Numbered from the stretch's first letter, positions 1 through 6,346 are shown. The stretch is 8,363 nucleotides of DNA from Bacteroidia bacterium (GCA_030539475.1 JAUNRY010000087.1:1-8363); one strand, 5' to 3'. The notes: a model not told the origin generated them from the sequence alone. A program made the numbers and translations.

Positions 1-3
1 GTT

Positions 4-1389
4 TTATTCCGTCATTTTCGGTTTGTACATATCTTGTGCCGTAATGCCGCACTCTTTCATCATCCGGATGCAATATTCCAGTTTGCCGAAATCGGAATTG
101 GTGTTGTTGGTTCCGAAAGTGAATTTCAATCCGGCAGCTTTGGCTTTCGCTATAAACGACCGGTTGGGTATTTCGTACCGATGATTGATTTCCAACACCT
201 TATTGGTTCTCACCATGGCTTCAATTACTTTGTTTTGGCGTTCGTCCGTCCAAAATTCATCGTAACGGTCGTTCATCGCGTCGGGAAGGAAAGTGGGGTT
301 CACATACACATCCATCGGTTCGTCCATCACCATAACTATCTTTTCCACAATTAAATCCATGTATTGCTGTTCGTCATCGATAAACACTTCATCGGGTATC
401 CACAGGCGGGTTCTGTTGCCTTTCCGGTCGATAAATGTCATGGCATCGGTAAAAACGTAATCGAACCGGTCGCGGATTTCCTTTGAAAAAGTAACCGGCC
501 ATTCGCGCCCTTCGCCTTGCATGGCCTGAACAAACGGCTGGCCTTCCATTTTATCTAAATACTCAACAACCTCTGCATCGTTGGTAATTGGGAATCCAAT
601 ACCGCAATTGGGCGCCAACGCGTAATTGATGCCGTATTTTCGCGATTGCGATTTTGCCAGATCGAGGGTTAAGTCTTCTTTCAGGTGCACGTGGTAGTCG
701 AGGACCGGAAAATTGGCCTGATGCAGTTTGATGATATCGTCAGCCGATTCATCGATGGCTTCGGCAAGCTGGATGTCTATTAATGCCTTATGGGCTTTGA
801 GCGGTGTAATTTCGATGGATTTCACTTCGATGGTTCCCTCCGTGCTTTGAACGGATACAGCGCCGCCGGAAAGGATTTGCGACGCGTTTTCCGGCGTTCG
901 GTACGGGTTGGCCGGTTCTATGTATTCAACCAACAGGTCGTTGTTGACGGAAACATTGATTTTCTTGCCTTCTACCTTAATTCGAATATCGAACCACTCA
1001 TCATTTTTCACGGTAGCTTTCGTCAGATTCCTCACCGAGAGCAAACTTCCGGTTTTTGTCCACCATTGCGCGTTTTCCAAGTCGTTGTTAAGCGCCACGG
1101 CATAACCGCCGTTACCGCTTTCATCGGTATGAAACCGAATTTCGCCTTTTCCGTTATCCACGGTTCTTGCCGTAAGAAGCAATTCAAAATCGGTAAACTT
1201 TTCGTTTTTAAGGGTAATCTTGCCCGCGTTGCCAACCTGAATCACGGAATCGGAAACCGCAACCGAACCTTCAGTCAACCAATTGTTTATATCCTCTCCG
1301 TTGAAAAGATTTTTTTGTGCGTTCTGTTGTGTACAGCTCAACAAAACAAGGCACAGAAGAAACAAAATTGATACAAATTTTTTAGCCAT
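4..1389 (-). CDS. Lipoprotein with DUF1080 domain fused to PHP-like hydrolase domain
   Basis: This 461-residue protein begins with a lipoprotein signal (hydrophobic residues 5-17, lipobox LLSC, lipidated Cys19), so it should be anchored in the envelope. No acidic surface-export signal follows the Cys. Residues about 28-196 resemble DUF1080 (PF06439, called 3-keto-disaccharide hydrolase), a concanavalin-like beta-sandwich: LFNGEDINNW at the start, FTDFELLLTAR in the middle. Residues about 228-461 resemble PHP-type metal-dependent phosphoesterases, with H233-x-H235 in DYHVHLK, then GEGREW (292-297), FTDAMTF (313-319), YVNPTF (362-367), EINHRYEIP (400-408) and FGTNNT (425-430). The usual final Asp-x-His of PHP proteins is not visible; GTNN stands in its place. 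I recall related proteins sharing this GTNN, so it may be a family trait. The stop codon lies at 4-6, so the gene is complete. It starts 29 nt after the porin stop and is probably cotranscribed with it. The exact substrate is unknown. Confidence 0.85.
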   Translation of the reverse strand: MAKKFVSILFLLCLVLLSCTQQNAQKNLFNGEDINNWLTEGSVAVSDSVIQVGNAGKITLKNEKFTDFELLLTARTVDNGKGEIRFHTDESGNGGYAVALNNDLENAQWWTKTGSLLSVRNLTKATVKNDEWFDIRIKVEGKKINVSVNNDLLVEYIEPANPYRTPENASQILSGGAVSVQSTEGTIEVKSIEITPLKAHKALIDIQLAEAIDESADDIIKLHQANFPVLDYHVHLKEDLTLDLAKSQSRKYGINYALAPNCGIGFPITNDAEVVEYLDKMEGQPFVQAMQGEGREWPVTFSKEIRDRFDYVFTDAMTFIDRKGNRTRLWIPDEVFIDDEQQYMDLIVEKIVMVMDEPMDVYVNPTFLPDAMNDRYDEFWTDERQNKVIEAMVRTNKVLEINHRYEIPNRSFIAKAKAAGLKFTFGTNNTNSDFGKLEYCIRMMKECGITAQDMYKPKMTE

Positions 1390-1418
1390 AGTTTTACATT
1401 TAGCAGATAATATATTTT

Positions 1419-2426
1419 TTAAAAAGTCAGTAGTAATTCAATCGTAAATTTATTGGAATCCATCTCTTCGTACAAATTCAAAATATCAAGTTCTTGTTTC
1501 ACGAAATACCATTCGTAATCGAGTCGTAGAATAGATGCGAAATACTTTTCCGTCAAGCCAAACCCCAGTCCAACAGTTAACCTGTTTATATCAAATCCGC
1601 TCATATCAAGATTTTTATCTATAGCATCCCAACGAACGGCGGGAATTATGTGTTTAAAATAATAAGTTTCTTTCAGCGGAAAAACATACGCCCCCTGGAG
1701 GTAATACGAGAGCATTTTGTCGGTATTGTCATCCTTATTGTCGCGTTTCATAAACTCGGTTTCCACTTTCCAGTTATCAGTCGCATACCGTAAATCGGCA
1801 CCATAAAACAGGTAATGCACTTCGGGTTTATTTAGGTAATCGTAGAACTTAAATGTAGAGCGTAATCCTTTCATATTTCCCAATTCCAGCCGGGCGCCGT
1901 ATGATAATTGTTCGCGCCAAACGGGATCGTTGATGGTGTTTCCGTTGTACATACCAAATTCAATAGAGGTAGGAATTACACCGATTTGGAAATCATAATC
2001 GGCAAGGAAACCGATATCACGCGTACTAAGAAAATATTTCCCTATAAACGTGCGGTTGGCAAACATTATACTTCCCGGCGATGTAATGTAGGAATTAAAC
2101 AGCGGAATGCTTGTCTGCCCTAACGACAAAGACATGCCTTCCAGGGGTTCAAAAGCGCCGTATAGATCCAACACTTTAAAATTGCCGTTATCGCTCAACT
2201 CAAGTTGTCCGCGATATGCGAACGTATTGGAAAGGTATCCTTTGATACCGAGCCTTGAATTTCTCACGGAGAACCGCGACATGTTGGTTTCGGAGGCGTA
2301 TTCGAACTTGTTTTTCATGGTTCCGTCAACCTTGAAAGTTGGATAACGGACCGAATCGGTTTCTTGTGCCGATAAACTCAGTGAAATTGTGAAAAGAATT
2401 GCGATAATGTAGTTTTTGAATCTCAT
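1419..2426 (-). CDS. OprO/OprP-type outer-membrane porin
   Basis: This 335-residue protein has a clear signal peptide (MRFKNYIIAILFTISLSLSA, cleavage before Gln21). The rest is made of alternating polar and aromatic strands and ends in LELLLTF, a terminal Phe typical of barrels inserted by the BAM machinery. The early stretch, with FKVDGTMKNKFEYA followed by RFSVRNSRLGIKGYLS, then LGQTSIPLFN and TRDIGFLADY, matches the phosphate-selective porin O/P family (PF07396) as I know it. Family members form outer-membrane channels for anions such as phosphate or pyrophosphate, but in Bacteroidota the name is often given by homology only. The gene starts 29 nt after the methyltransferase stop codon and lies 29 nt ahead of the DUF1080-PHP lipoprotein gene. 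No promoter matching TAnnTTTG is visible directly upstream. The fold assignment is strong; the phosphate selectivity is inferred. Confidence 0.82.
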   Translation of the reverse strand: MRFKNYIIAILFTISLSLSAQETDSVRYPTFKVDGTMKNKFEYASETNMSRFSVRNSRLGIKGYLSNTFAYRGQLELSDNGNFKVLDLYGAFEPLEGMSLSLGQTSIPLFNSYITSPGSIMFANRTFIGKYFLSTRDIGFLADYDFQIGVIPTSIEFGMYNGNTINDPVWREQLSYGARLELGNMKGLRSTFKFYDYLNKPEVHYLFYGADLRYATDNWKVETEFMKRDNKDDNTDKMLSYYLQGAYVFPLKETYYFKHIIPAVRWDAIDKNLDMSGFDINRLTVGLGFGLTEKYFASILRLDYEWYFVKQELDILNLYEEMDSNKFTIELLLTF

Positions 2427-2456
2427 TATGTTGTTTGACGTTTGCGTTTTTAATTC

Positions 2457-3005
2457 TTATTTCTGAAACACACGCCCATGTGTTTCTGCTTCTATCATTT
2501 TCTTTTTGATGTCCAACCCCCAGAAATATCCGCCCAAACCGCCGTCGGAACGGATAACGCGGTGGCAAGGGATGATGTACGACACCGGATTATCGCCAAT
2601 GGCAGAGCCTACCGCGCGCACCGCTTTTGTGTTGTTTGCGGCACCGGCAATGGCTTTATAGGACGACAATTTTCCGATAGGAATTTCGAGCAACGCTTTC
2701 CAAACATTTATCTGAAAATCGGTTCCGGAAATGTGAAGCGGCAGTTCTGAGACATCTTCGTTTCGGATAAAACGCAAGGCAGGTTGATGCAAATCGGTTT
2801 TTTCTTCCCGAACGGCAGCACCGGAATACCTTTTATTCAAATCACTCAGCATCAGCTCTTTTTCTCCGAAACCGATGTAACAAATTCCTTTGGGAGTGGA
2901 AGCAATGAGGGCTAACCCGAATGGGGTTTCGTAAAAGAAATAGCTTATCGGCAAGCTTTTTATTTCTTTTTTGTTTAGCGGGATTATAGCAATAGTATTG
3001 TTCAT
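2457..3005 (-). CDS. ogt: Methylated-DNA--protein-cysteine S-methyltransferase (Ogt/MGMT)
   Basis: This 182-residue protein repairs O6-alkylguanine, and to a lesser degree O4-alkylthymine, by moving the alkyl group to its own active-site cysteine, a one-use reaction in the cytoplasm. The whole C-terminal signature is present: FQINVWKALLEIPIGKLSSY (97-116), RAVGSAIG (130-137) with the arginine finger at R130, Asn139, the active-site motif PCHRV (146-150) with nucleophile Cys147, and GGLGGY (155-160). The N-terminal part, YETPFGLALIASTPKGICYI (25-44), is the usual small ribonuclease-H-like domain. There is no AraC-type or AdaA domain, so it is a stand-alone repair enzyme and not an Ada regulator. 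The ATG at 3005 is followed by about 20 residues that are longer than usual but plausible. A 90-nt gap separates it from apbE upstream, leaving room for its own promoter. Confidence 0.95.
   Translation of the reverse strand: MNNTIAIIPLNKKEIKSLPISYFFYETPFGLALIASTPKGICYIGFGEKELMLSDLNKRYSGAAVREEKTDLHQPALRFIRNEDVSELPLHISGTDFQINVWKALLEIPIGKLSSYKAIAGAANNTKAVRAVGSAIGDNPVSYIIPCHRVIRSDGGLGGYFWGLDIKKKMIEAETHGRVFQK
2465..2486. repeat. Perfect inverted repeat at 3' end of ogt
   Basis: GAAACACA and TGTGTTTC form a perfect 8-bp stem around a 6-nt spacer (CGCCCA). The element lies inside the last codons of the methyltransferase gene, 21-42 nt before the porin gap begins. No T-run follows on either strand, so it does not look like a complete intrinsic terminator. 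It could slow or protect the transcript between ogt and the porin gene, or simply be chance within a coding sequence. Confidence 0.35.
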
Positions 3006-3095
3006 AATTTATTCTTATCTCAAGAGTTGGTTCATAAGCCACAAATAACTCGAATTTTATTCATGTCTATTTGTAAAATTAGTGGCGAAAATACT

Positions 3096-4112
3096 TTATT
3101 CCGCGAAAAACTGTTCAAATCCATTGGAATAAGCTACATCTAACGTGCCGTCGGGCATCGCGTAAATAAAATAATAGTGCAACCCGGGAATTTTTCCGGC
3201 AATTTCTTTCGATTTTTCCAATCCCGATGCCATGAACGCCGTGGCGTACGCGTCGGCCGTCATGCAATCGTCGGCAATGACGGTTGCGCCCAAAATATTC
3301 TGTTCCGAAGGATATCCGGTTTGCGGATCGATGGTGTGGGCGTATTTTTTACCGTCTTTCAGGTAAAAATTGTGATAATTTCCCGATGTTGCCAGCGACT
3401 TATCGCACAGCGACAGAATCGTTTGCATTTCGAGGAACAATCCGGTGCTGTCGTCAAGCGGCTTTTCCACACCAATGCGCCAGCACACGTTTTTATCGTT
3501 GATGCCTTTGGCTGCGATTTCACCGCCAATGGAAATCATGTAATTTTCAACCTCGTAATTTTCAAGCAATTTGGCCACTAAATCGCAGGCATACCCTTTG
3601 GAAATTGCGGAAGGGTTGAGTTGTACTCTCGAATCGGTTTTCACCACATTTCCCTGGCTGTCGATGGAAATCTTATCGTATCCCACAAATTGTTTCAGGC
3701 TATCGATAACTTCGGGCGTGATACTGTCTATGTTTTTGAAGCCAAATCCCCAGGCATTAACAAGCGGCGAAGCCGTAATGTCGAATTTACCATCCGACAT
3801 GCGTGAAACTTCCATCGATTTGTTGAATACTTCCATAAACATGGAATCGGGTTTCACGGGAATGTTGTTGTTTATGTTTGAGATAATGGAAGTTTCTCGA
3901 AACGGATTAAGAGATTGTTCAAATCGTTCCAATTCTTCCAGAATTTCTGTTTCCAATGAGCGGTTGTAAGCGTATTTTATGCTGTACAACGTGTGAAAAA
4001 TTTCGCCGCTGTTGTGAAAATAGGTGTAGTCTTTCTTACTTTGAGTGCAAGAAGACAAAAGAAATATAGAAAGGACTACGAATGCCGATAAAAAAGATAT
4101 TTTTGCTTTCAT
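3096..4112 (-). CDS. apbE: FAD:protein FMN transferase, lipoprotein form (ApbE)
   Basis: ApbE cleaves FAD and attaches FMN through a phosphoester bond to a Thr or Ser of target proteins such as RnfG/RnfD and NqrB/NqrC, outside the cytoplasm. The 338-residue product has a lipoprotein signal with lipobox LSSC and Cys22, placing it on the periplasmic face of a membrane. Family motifs appear in order: DGKFDIT (107-113), NPSAISKGYACD (166-177), ISIGGE (193-198), TSGNY (242-246), HTIDPQTGYP (259-268) and MTADAYATAFM (284-294). The last carries the Asp287 and Thr291 expected to bind the metal and flavin. Length is typical of the family. The gene begins 19 nt after the nitroreductase stop, so the two are very likely cotranscribed. 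No flavinylation target (SGAT-type protein) is encoded in this window, so its substrate lies elsewhere. Confidence 0.95.
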   Translation of the reverse strand: MKAKISFLSAFVVLSIFLLSSCTQSKKDYTYFHNSGEIFHTLYSIKYAYNRSLETEILEELERFEQSLNPFRETSIISNINNNIPVKPDSMFMEVFNKSMEVSRMSDGKFDITASPLVNAWGFGFKNIDSITPEVIDSLKQFVGYDKISIDSQGNVVKTDSRVQLNPSAISKGYACDLVAKLLENYEVENYMISIGGEIAAKGINDKNVCWRIGVEKPLDDSTGLFLEMQTILSLCDKSLATSGNYHNFYLKDGKKYAHTIDPQTGYPSEQNILGATVIADDCMTADAYATAFMASGLEKSKEIAGKIPGLHYYFIYAMPDGTLDVAYSNGFEQFFAE

Positions 4113-4131
4113 ATGTCTGTTTATTAATCCA

Positions 4132-4653
4132 TTAAATCCATTCCGTTATTTCTTCCGGTGATTTTCGTTTTTTACTTCTGGAATCCGGTTCCACGTTTTC
4201 GGGATATCCAATGGGCAATAGAACTATAGGCGCCATATTTTCATCCAATTTTAATCCGTCTTTAATGATTTGCGGATTGAAATTGCAAACCCAGCAGGTC
4301 CCAAGTCCCATATCGGTAATTTTTAACACCATGTGTTCCACGGCAATGGCAATATCGATATCAAGATGATCTTTACCGTCGCACGGGCGTTTCCACGATT
4401 GTTCACAATTTCCGCAGACAAGAATATAAAGTGGAGCGGCGTTGAACCATTCGCGAGGATAACTTTCGCGAACCACCCGCTTCGCCTCTTCCGATTGGCA
4501 TACGAAGAATTTCCACGGTTGAAAATTCACCGCGGAAGGCGCTAATCGGGCACTTTCTATTATCTTTTCAATATACTGTTTATCAATCAGCTGACAGGAA
4601 TATTTCCGTATCGATTTGCGTTGCAAAATTATTTCGTCTAAACTTTTTGTCAT
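4132..4653 (-). CDS. Nitroreductase-family flavoprotein
   Basis: This is a 173-residue FMN-dependent oxidoreductase of the NAD(P)H nitroreductase superfamily, without a fused ferredoxin domain. The N-terminal FMN-phosphate motif QRKSIRKYS (11-19) is present, as are APSAVNFQPWKF (38-49), the central MGLGTCWV (115-122), LPIGYPE (146-152) and the closing KKRKSPEEI (161-169). Four cysteines cluster as C80-x2-C83, C91 and C120-x2-C123. Similar cysteines occur in homologues I recall, so a metal site is not implied. The physiological substrate cannot be read from the sequence. An in-frame GTG at 4677 would add eight residues (start to 4677), but the ATG at 4653 is preferred because homology begins there and the upstream residues are uncharacteristic. 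The gene lies 19 nt before apbE and 75 nt after the glycosyltransferase, with a short-repeat stretch in that second gap. Confidence 0.88.
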   Translation of the reverse strand: MTKSLDEIILQRKSIRKYSCQLIDKQYIEKIIESARLAPSAVNFQPWKFFVCQSEEAKRVVRESYPREWFNAAPLYILVCGNCEQSWKRPCDGKDHLDIDIAIAVEHMVLKITDMGLGTCWVCNFNPQIIKDGLKLDENMAPIVLLPIGYPENVEPDSRSKKRKSPEEITEWI

Positions 4654-4692
4654 TTTGTTTGGCTTTTGAAATATCACACTGGCATCAATCTC

Positions 4693-4725
4693 GTCCTGTC
4701 TCTCCTATCTCCCTGTCACCTTGTC
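4693..4725. repeat. Degenerate heptamer tandem repeat (CCTNTCN)
   Basis: The gap between the glycosyltransferase stop and the nitroreductase start holds four near-copies of a pyrimidine-rich heptamer on the plus strand: CCTGTCT (4695-4701), CCTATCT (4704-4710), CCTGTCA (4712-4718) and CCTTGTC (4719-4725). The minus strand, which is transcribed, is correspondingly purine-rich (GACAAGG-like). The skew and short period contrast with the neighbouring coding DNA. Similar GACAAGG-type short tandem repeats occur in the intergenic spaces of several bacterial groups, as far as I recall. Confidence 0.6.
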
Positions 4726-4728
4726 GAA

Positions 4729-5679
4729 TTAAATTTCTTCCTCTATCCTGTAATTATTTCTATCGGGAGAATTTCGCGAAATGAGTTCGCCTAAAAATCC
4801 GGTGAGAAAAAGCAAGGTTCCCATGACCATCAGCGTAAGAGAAATGAAAAAATAGGGCGACTCGGTTACCAAACGATACGGATTTCCGTGGTGCATGTCG
4901 TATAACTTAATGGCTCCCACCGCAATAATGGCAAAAAAACCAAGAACAAACATAATGCTTCCAAGCAGTCCGAAGAAGTGCATGGGTTTTTTGCCGAATT
5001 TATTCAGGAACCAAATAGTCAGTAAATCCAGGTAACCATTTACAAAACGCCTTGCGCCGAATTTGCTCTTCCCGTATTTTCGCGCCTGATGTTGTACTAC
5101 TTTTTCTCCAATATTTTTAAAACCGGCATCTTTTGCCAAGATAGGAATGTAGCGGTGCATATCGTTATACACCTCAATGCTTTTTGCCAGAGAACGTTTG
5201 TAGGCTTTGAGGCCGCAGTTGAAATCGTGCAACCTTATTCCCGACACTCGCCGGGCTGTGGCGTTGAATAATTTCGAAGGCAGGTTTTTGCTCAATGTGG
5301 CATCGTAACGCTTGCGTTTCCAGCCGGAAACCAGGTCGTAACCGTCTTCTTTTATCATCCGGTAGAGTTCGGGAATTTCGTCGGGGCTGTCCTGCAAATC
5401 GGCATCCATGGTGATAATCACGTCTCCTTTTACTTTTCGGAAAGCGCAATGCAAAGCGGGCGATTTTCCGTAGTTGCGCTGGAATTTTATCGCTTTCACC
5501 CTATCCGATTGTTCGCGGAGTTGCGTAATTATTTCCCACGAACGGTCGGTGCTTCCATCATCCACAAAAATAATTTCGTACGAAAAACCGTTCTCGTCCA
5601 TCACTCGTTTTATCCACGTATGCAGTTCAGGGAGCGATTCTTCTTCGTTGTATAGCGGAATTACTACTGAAATATCCAT
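4729..5679 (-). CDS. Membrane-anchored GT2 glycosyltransferase, DPM1/ArnC-like
   Basis: This 316-residue enzyme has an N-terminal GT-A domain of glycosyltransferase family 2 and two C-terminal membrane helices. The catalytic domain shows VIPLYNEEESLPEL (6-19), the nucleotide-binding FVDDGSTD (38-45), the metal-binding MDADLQDSP (91-99), DFNCGLKAY (152-160) and the basic loop KYGKSKFG (201-208). Helices are at about 233-260 and 275-300, with a charged cytosolic tail ending in RIEEEI. This layout is that of enzymes moving a sugar from a nucleotide donor to polyprenyl phosphate (dolichol-phosphate mannosyltransferase, ArnC, YkcC/YkoT and GtrB families). The product would feed glycan assembly at the inner membrane. 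The sugar is not deducible. The ATG is 6 nt after the DUF4199 stop codon, so the two genes are almost certainly translated from one message. No Shine-Dalgarno is visible. Confidence 0.92.
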   Translation of the reverse strand: MDISVVIPLYNEEESLPELHTWIKRVMDENGFSYEIIFVDDGSTDRSWEIITQLREQSDRVKAIKFQRNYGKSPALHCAFRKVKGDVIITMDADLQDSPDEIPELYRMIKEDGYDLVSGWKRKRYDATLSKNLPSKLFNATARRVSGIRLHDFNCGLKAYKRSLAKSIEVYNDMHRYIPILAKDAGFKNIGEKVVQHQARKYGKSKFGARRFVNGYLDLLTIWFLNKFGKKPMHFFGLLGSIMFVLGFFAIIAVGAIKLYDMHHGNPYRLVTESPYFFISLTLMVMGTLLFLTGFLGELISRNSPDRNNYRIEEEI

Positions 5680-5681
5680 AT

Positions 5682-5719
5682 CAATTTACGATTTGCGGTT
5701 CACAATTTGCGATTTGGTG
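5682..5719. repeat. 21-nt-period imperfect direct repeat at DUF4199 gene end
   Basis: CAATTTACGATTTG (5682-5695) and CAATTTGCGATTTG (5703-5716) match at 13 of 14 positions with a spacing of 21 nt. A period of 21 nt keeps the reading frame, and on the minus strand the repeat encodes the last residues of the DUF4199 protein, KSQIVNRKS, before its stop at 5686-5688. The element also covers the 6-nt gap ahead of the glycosyltransferase start. Runs of this GATTTACGATTTGC type are familiar to me as intergenic repeats in Bacteroidota genomes, translated in other frames as IYDLRFTI or IVNRKS strings. Confidence 0.6.
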
Positions 5720-6234
5720 CTTTGTGGATTAAACCGCAGCACTATGGGTACGATAAACAACGACAAAATCAATCCAACAAATACATCGGCCAAAATTACA
5801 TTACTGAAAATATAATTTACCGGTGTGGGCAAAGGTTGGTTCTCAAAGGAACTCAATAGTGTTTCGCTTAAATTGAACGTTTTAACCGTTTCAATCATAT
5901 TCTCGTACAGTTTCCCAACAAAGGCCGGATCAATCCACGTGATGTGAATAAACACCATTACCGCTTCCAGAATAGAAGCAAAGAAAAACAGCGTAATTCC
6001 AAACCTGACTCCGTGCCAATATCCCATTTTATTGCCTGTAATACTTGTTTTATACTTTATCAGAAAATAATAAAGAATCAACGGCGTACCTATTGCCAAA
6101 AACGAACCGATGAGGTTTAACGCCAAAATACGGGTAGAGCCTATTACAAAAAGGTATTTCAAAATCCAAAACAAACCCAGAAATATACCGGCGTGCATGG
6201 CGTAATTAATCAACTGACTTTTATTTTCCTGCAT
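5686..6234 (-). CDS. DUF4199 domain integral membrane protein
   Basis: This 182-residue protein matches the DUF4199 family (PF13858), a Bacteroidota inner-membrane family without an assigned activity. Four membrane helices are predicted by eye at about 13-33, 38-60, 78-98 and 143-167, with an extracytoplasmic or cytoplasmic loop rich in acidic and aromatic residues between helices 3 and 4 (about 99-140). Family-like features are GYWHGVRFG (71-79) before helix 3 and FxNVILADVFVGLILSL near helix 4. The start at 6234 is chosen over the in-frame ATG at 6252 because a TAnnTTTG promoter element at 6254-6261 would place the transcription start near or downstream of that earlier ATG. The last nine residues (KSQIVNRKS) come from a DNA repeat and probably are not part of the fold. 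The glycosyltransferase follows after 6 nt, suggesting a shared role in glycan or lipid-carrier handling. Confidence 0.85.
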   Translation of the reverse strand: MQENKSQLINYAMHAGIFLGLFWILKYLFVIGSTRILALNLIGSFLAIGTPLILYYFLIKYKTSITGNKMGYWHGVRFGITLFFFASILEAVMVFIHITWIDPAFVGKLYENMIETVKTFNLSETLLSSFENQPLPTPVNYIFSNVILADVFVGLILSLFIVPIVLRFNPQSTKSQIVNRKS

Positions 6235-6253
6235 ACAAATCTTTTTAAACATA

Positions 6254-6261
6254 CAAAAGTA
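6254..6261 (-). promoter_or_regulatory. Candidate -7 element for the DUF4199 operon
   Basis: On the minus strand this reads TACTTTTG, a full match to the Bacteroidota -7 consensus TAnnTTTG. Transcription would begin near 6247, giving a leader of about 13 nt before the ATG at 6234. No convincing TTTG -33 element is found at the expected distance (positions 6281-6284 read CCAA on that strand), so the promoter may be weak or dependent on an activator. Confidence 0.45.
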
Positions 6262-6310
6262 ACTAAAAAAGTTGAAACGTTTGGGGTTGAAGTTTTGTAA
6301 AACGTTCTGC

Positions 6311-6341
6311 TTTGCATATCTGTTTCTTTTTTATATCTTTG
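6311..6341 (+). promoter_or_regulatory. Promoter of the toxin-antitoxin pair
   Basis: TTTG at 6311-6314 and TATCTTTG at 6334-6341 are separated by exactly 19 nt and match the Bacteroidota primary sigma consensus (TTTG, about 19-21 nt, TAnnTTTG) at every fixed position. The expected transcription start is around 6347-6349, about 22 nt before the antitoxin ATG. Confidence 0.8.
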
Positions 6342-6346
6342 CTCTG

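Noticed and set aside
34..354. Plus-strand open frame of 106 codons within the DUF1080-PHP gene
   Set aside because: It lies entirely antisense to a well-supported gene, and its His/Phe-rich translation matches no family; it is a shadow frame.
790..1371. Plus-strand open frame of 193 codons
   Set aside because: It is antisense to the DUF1080 domain and signal peptide of the lipoprotein, with no start context or recognisable product.
3086..3119. Possible minus-strand promoter for ogt (TATTTTCG with TTTG 22 nt upstream)
   Set aside because: The -7 element has a mismatch in the conserved TTTG, and the spacing is longer than usual, so it was not called as a feature.
4375..4415. Cysteine cluster in the nitroreductase as a possible iron-sulfur or zinc site
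   Set aside because: The spacing does not match a ferredoxin domain, and similar residues appear in ordinary single-domain homologues as I recall them.
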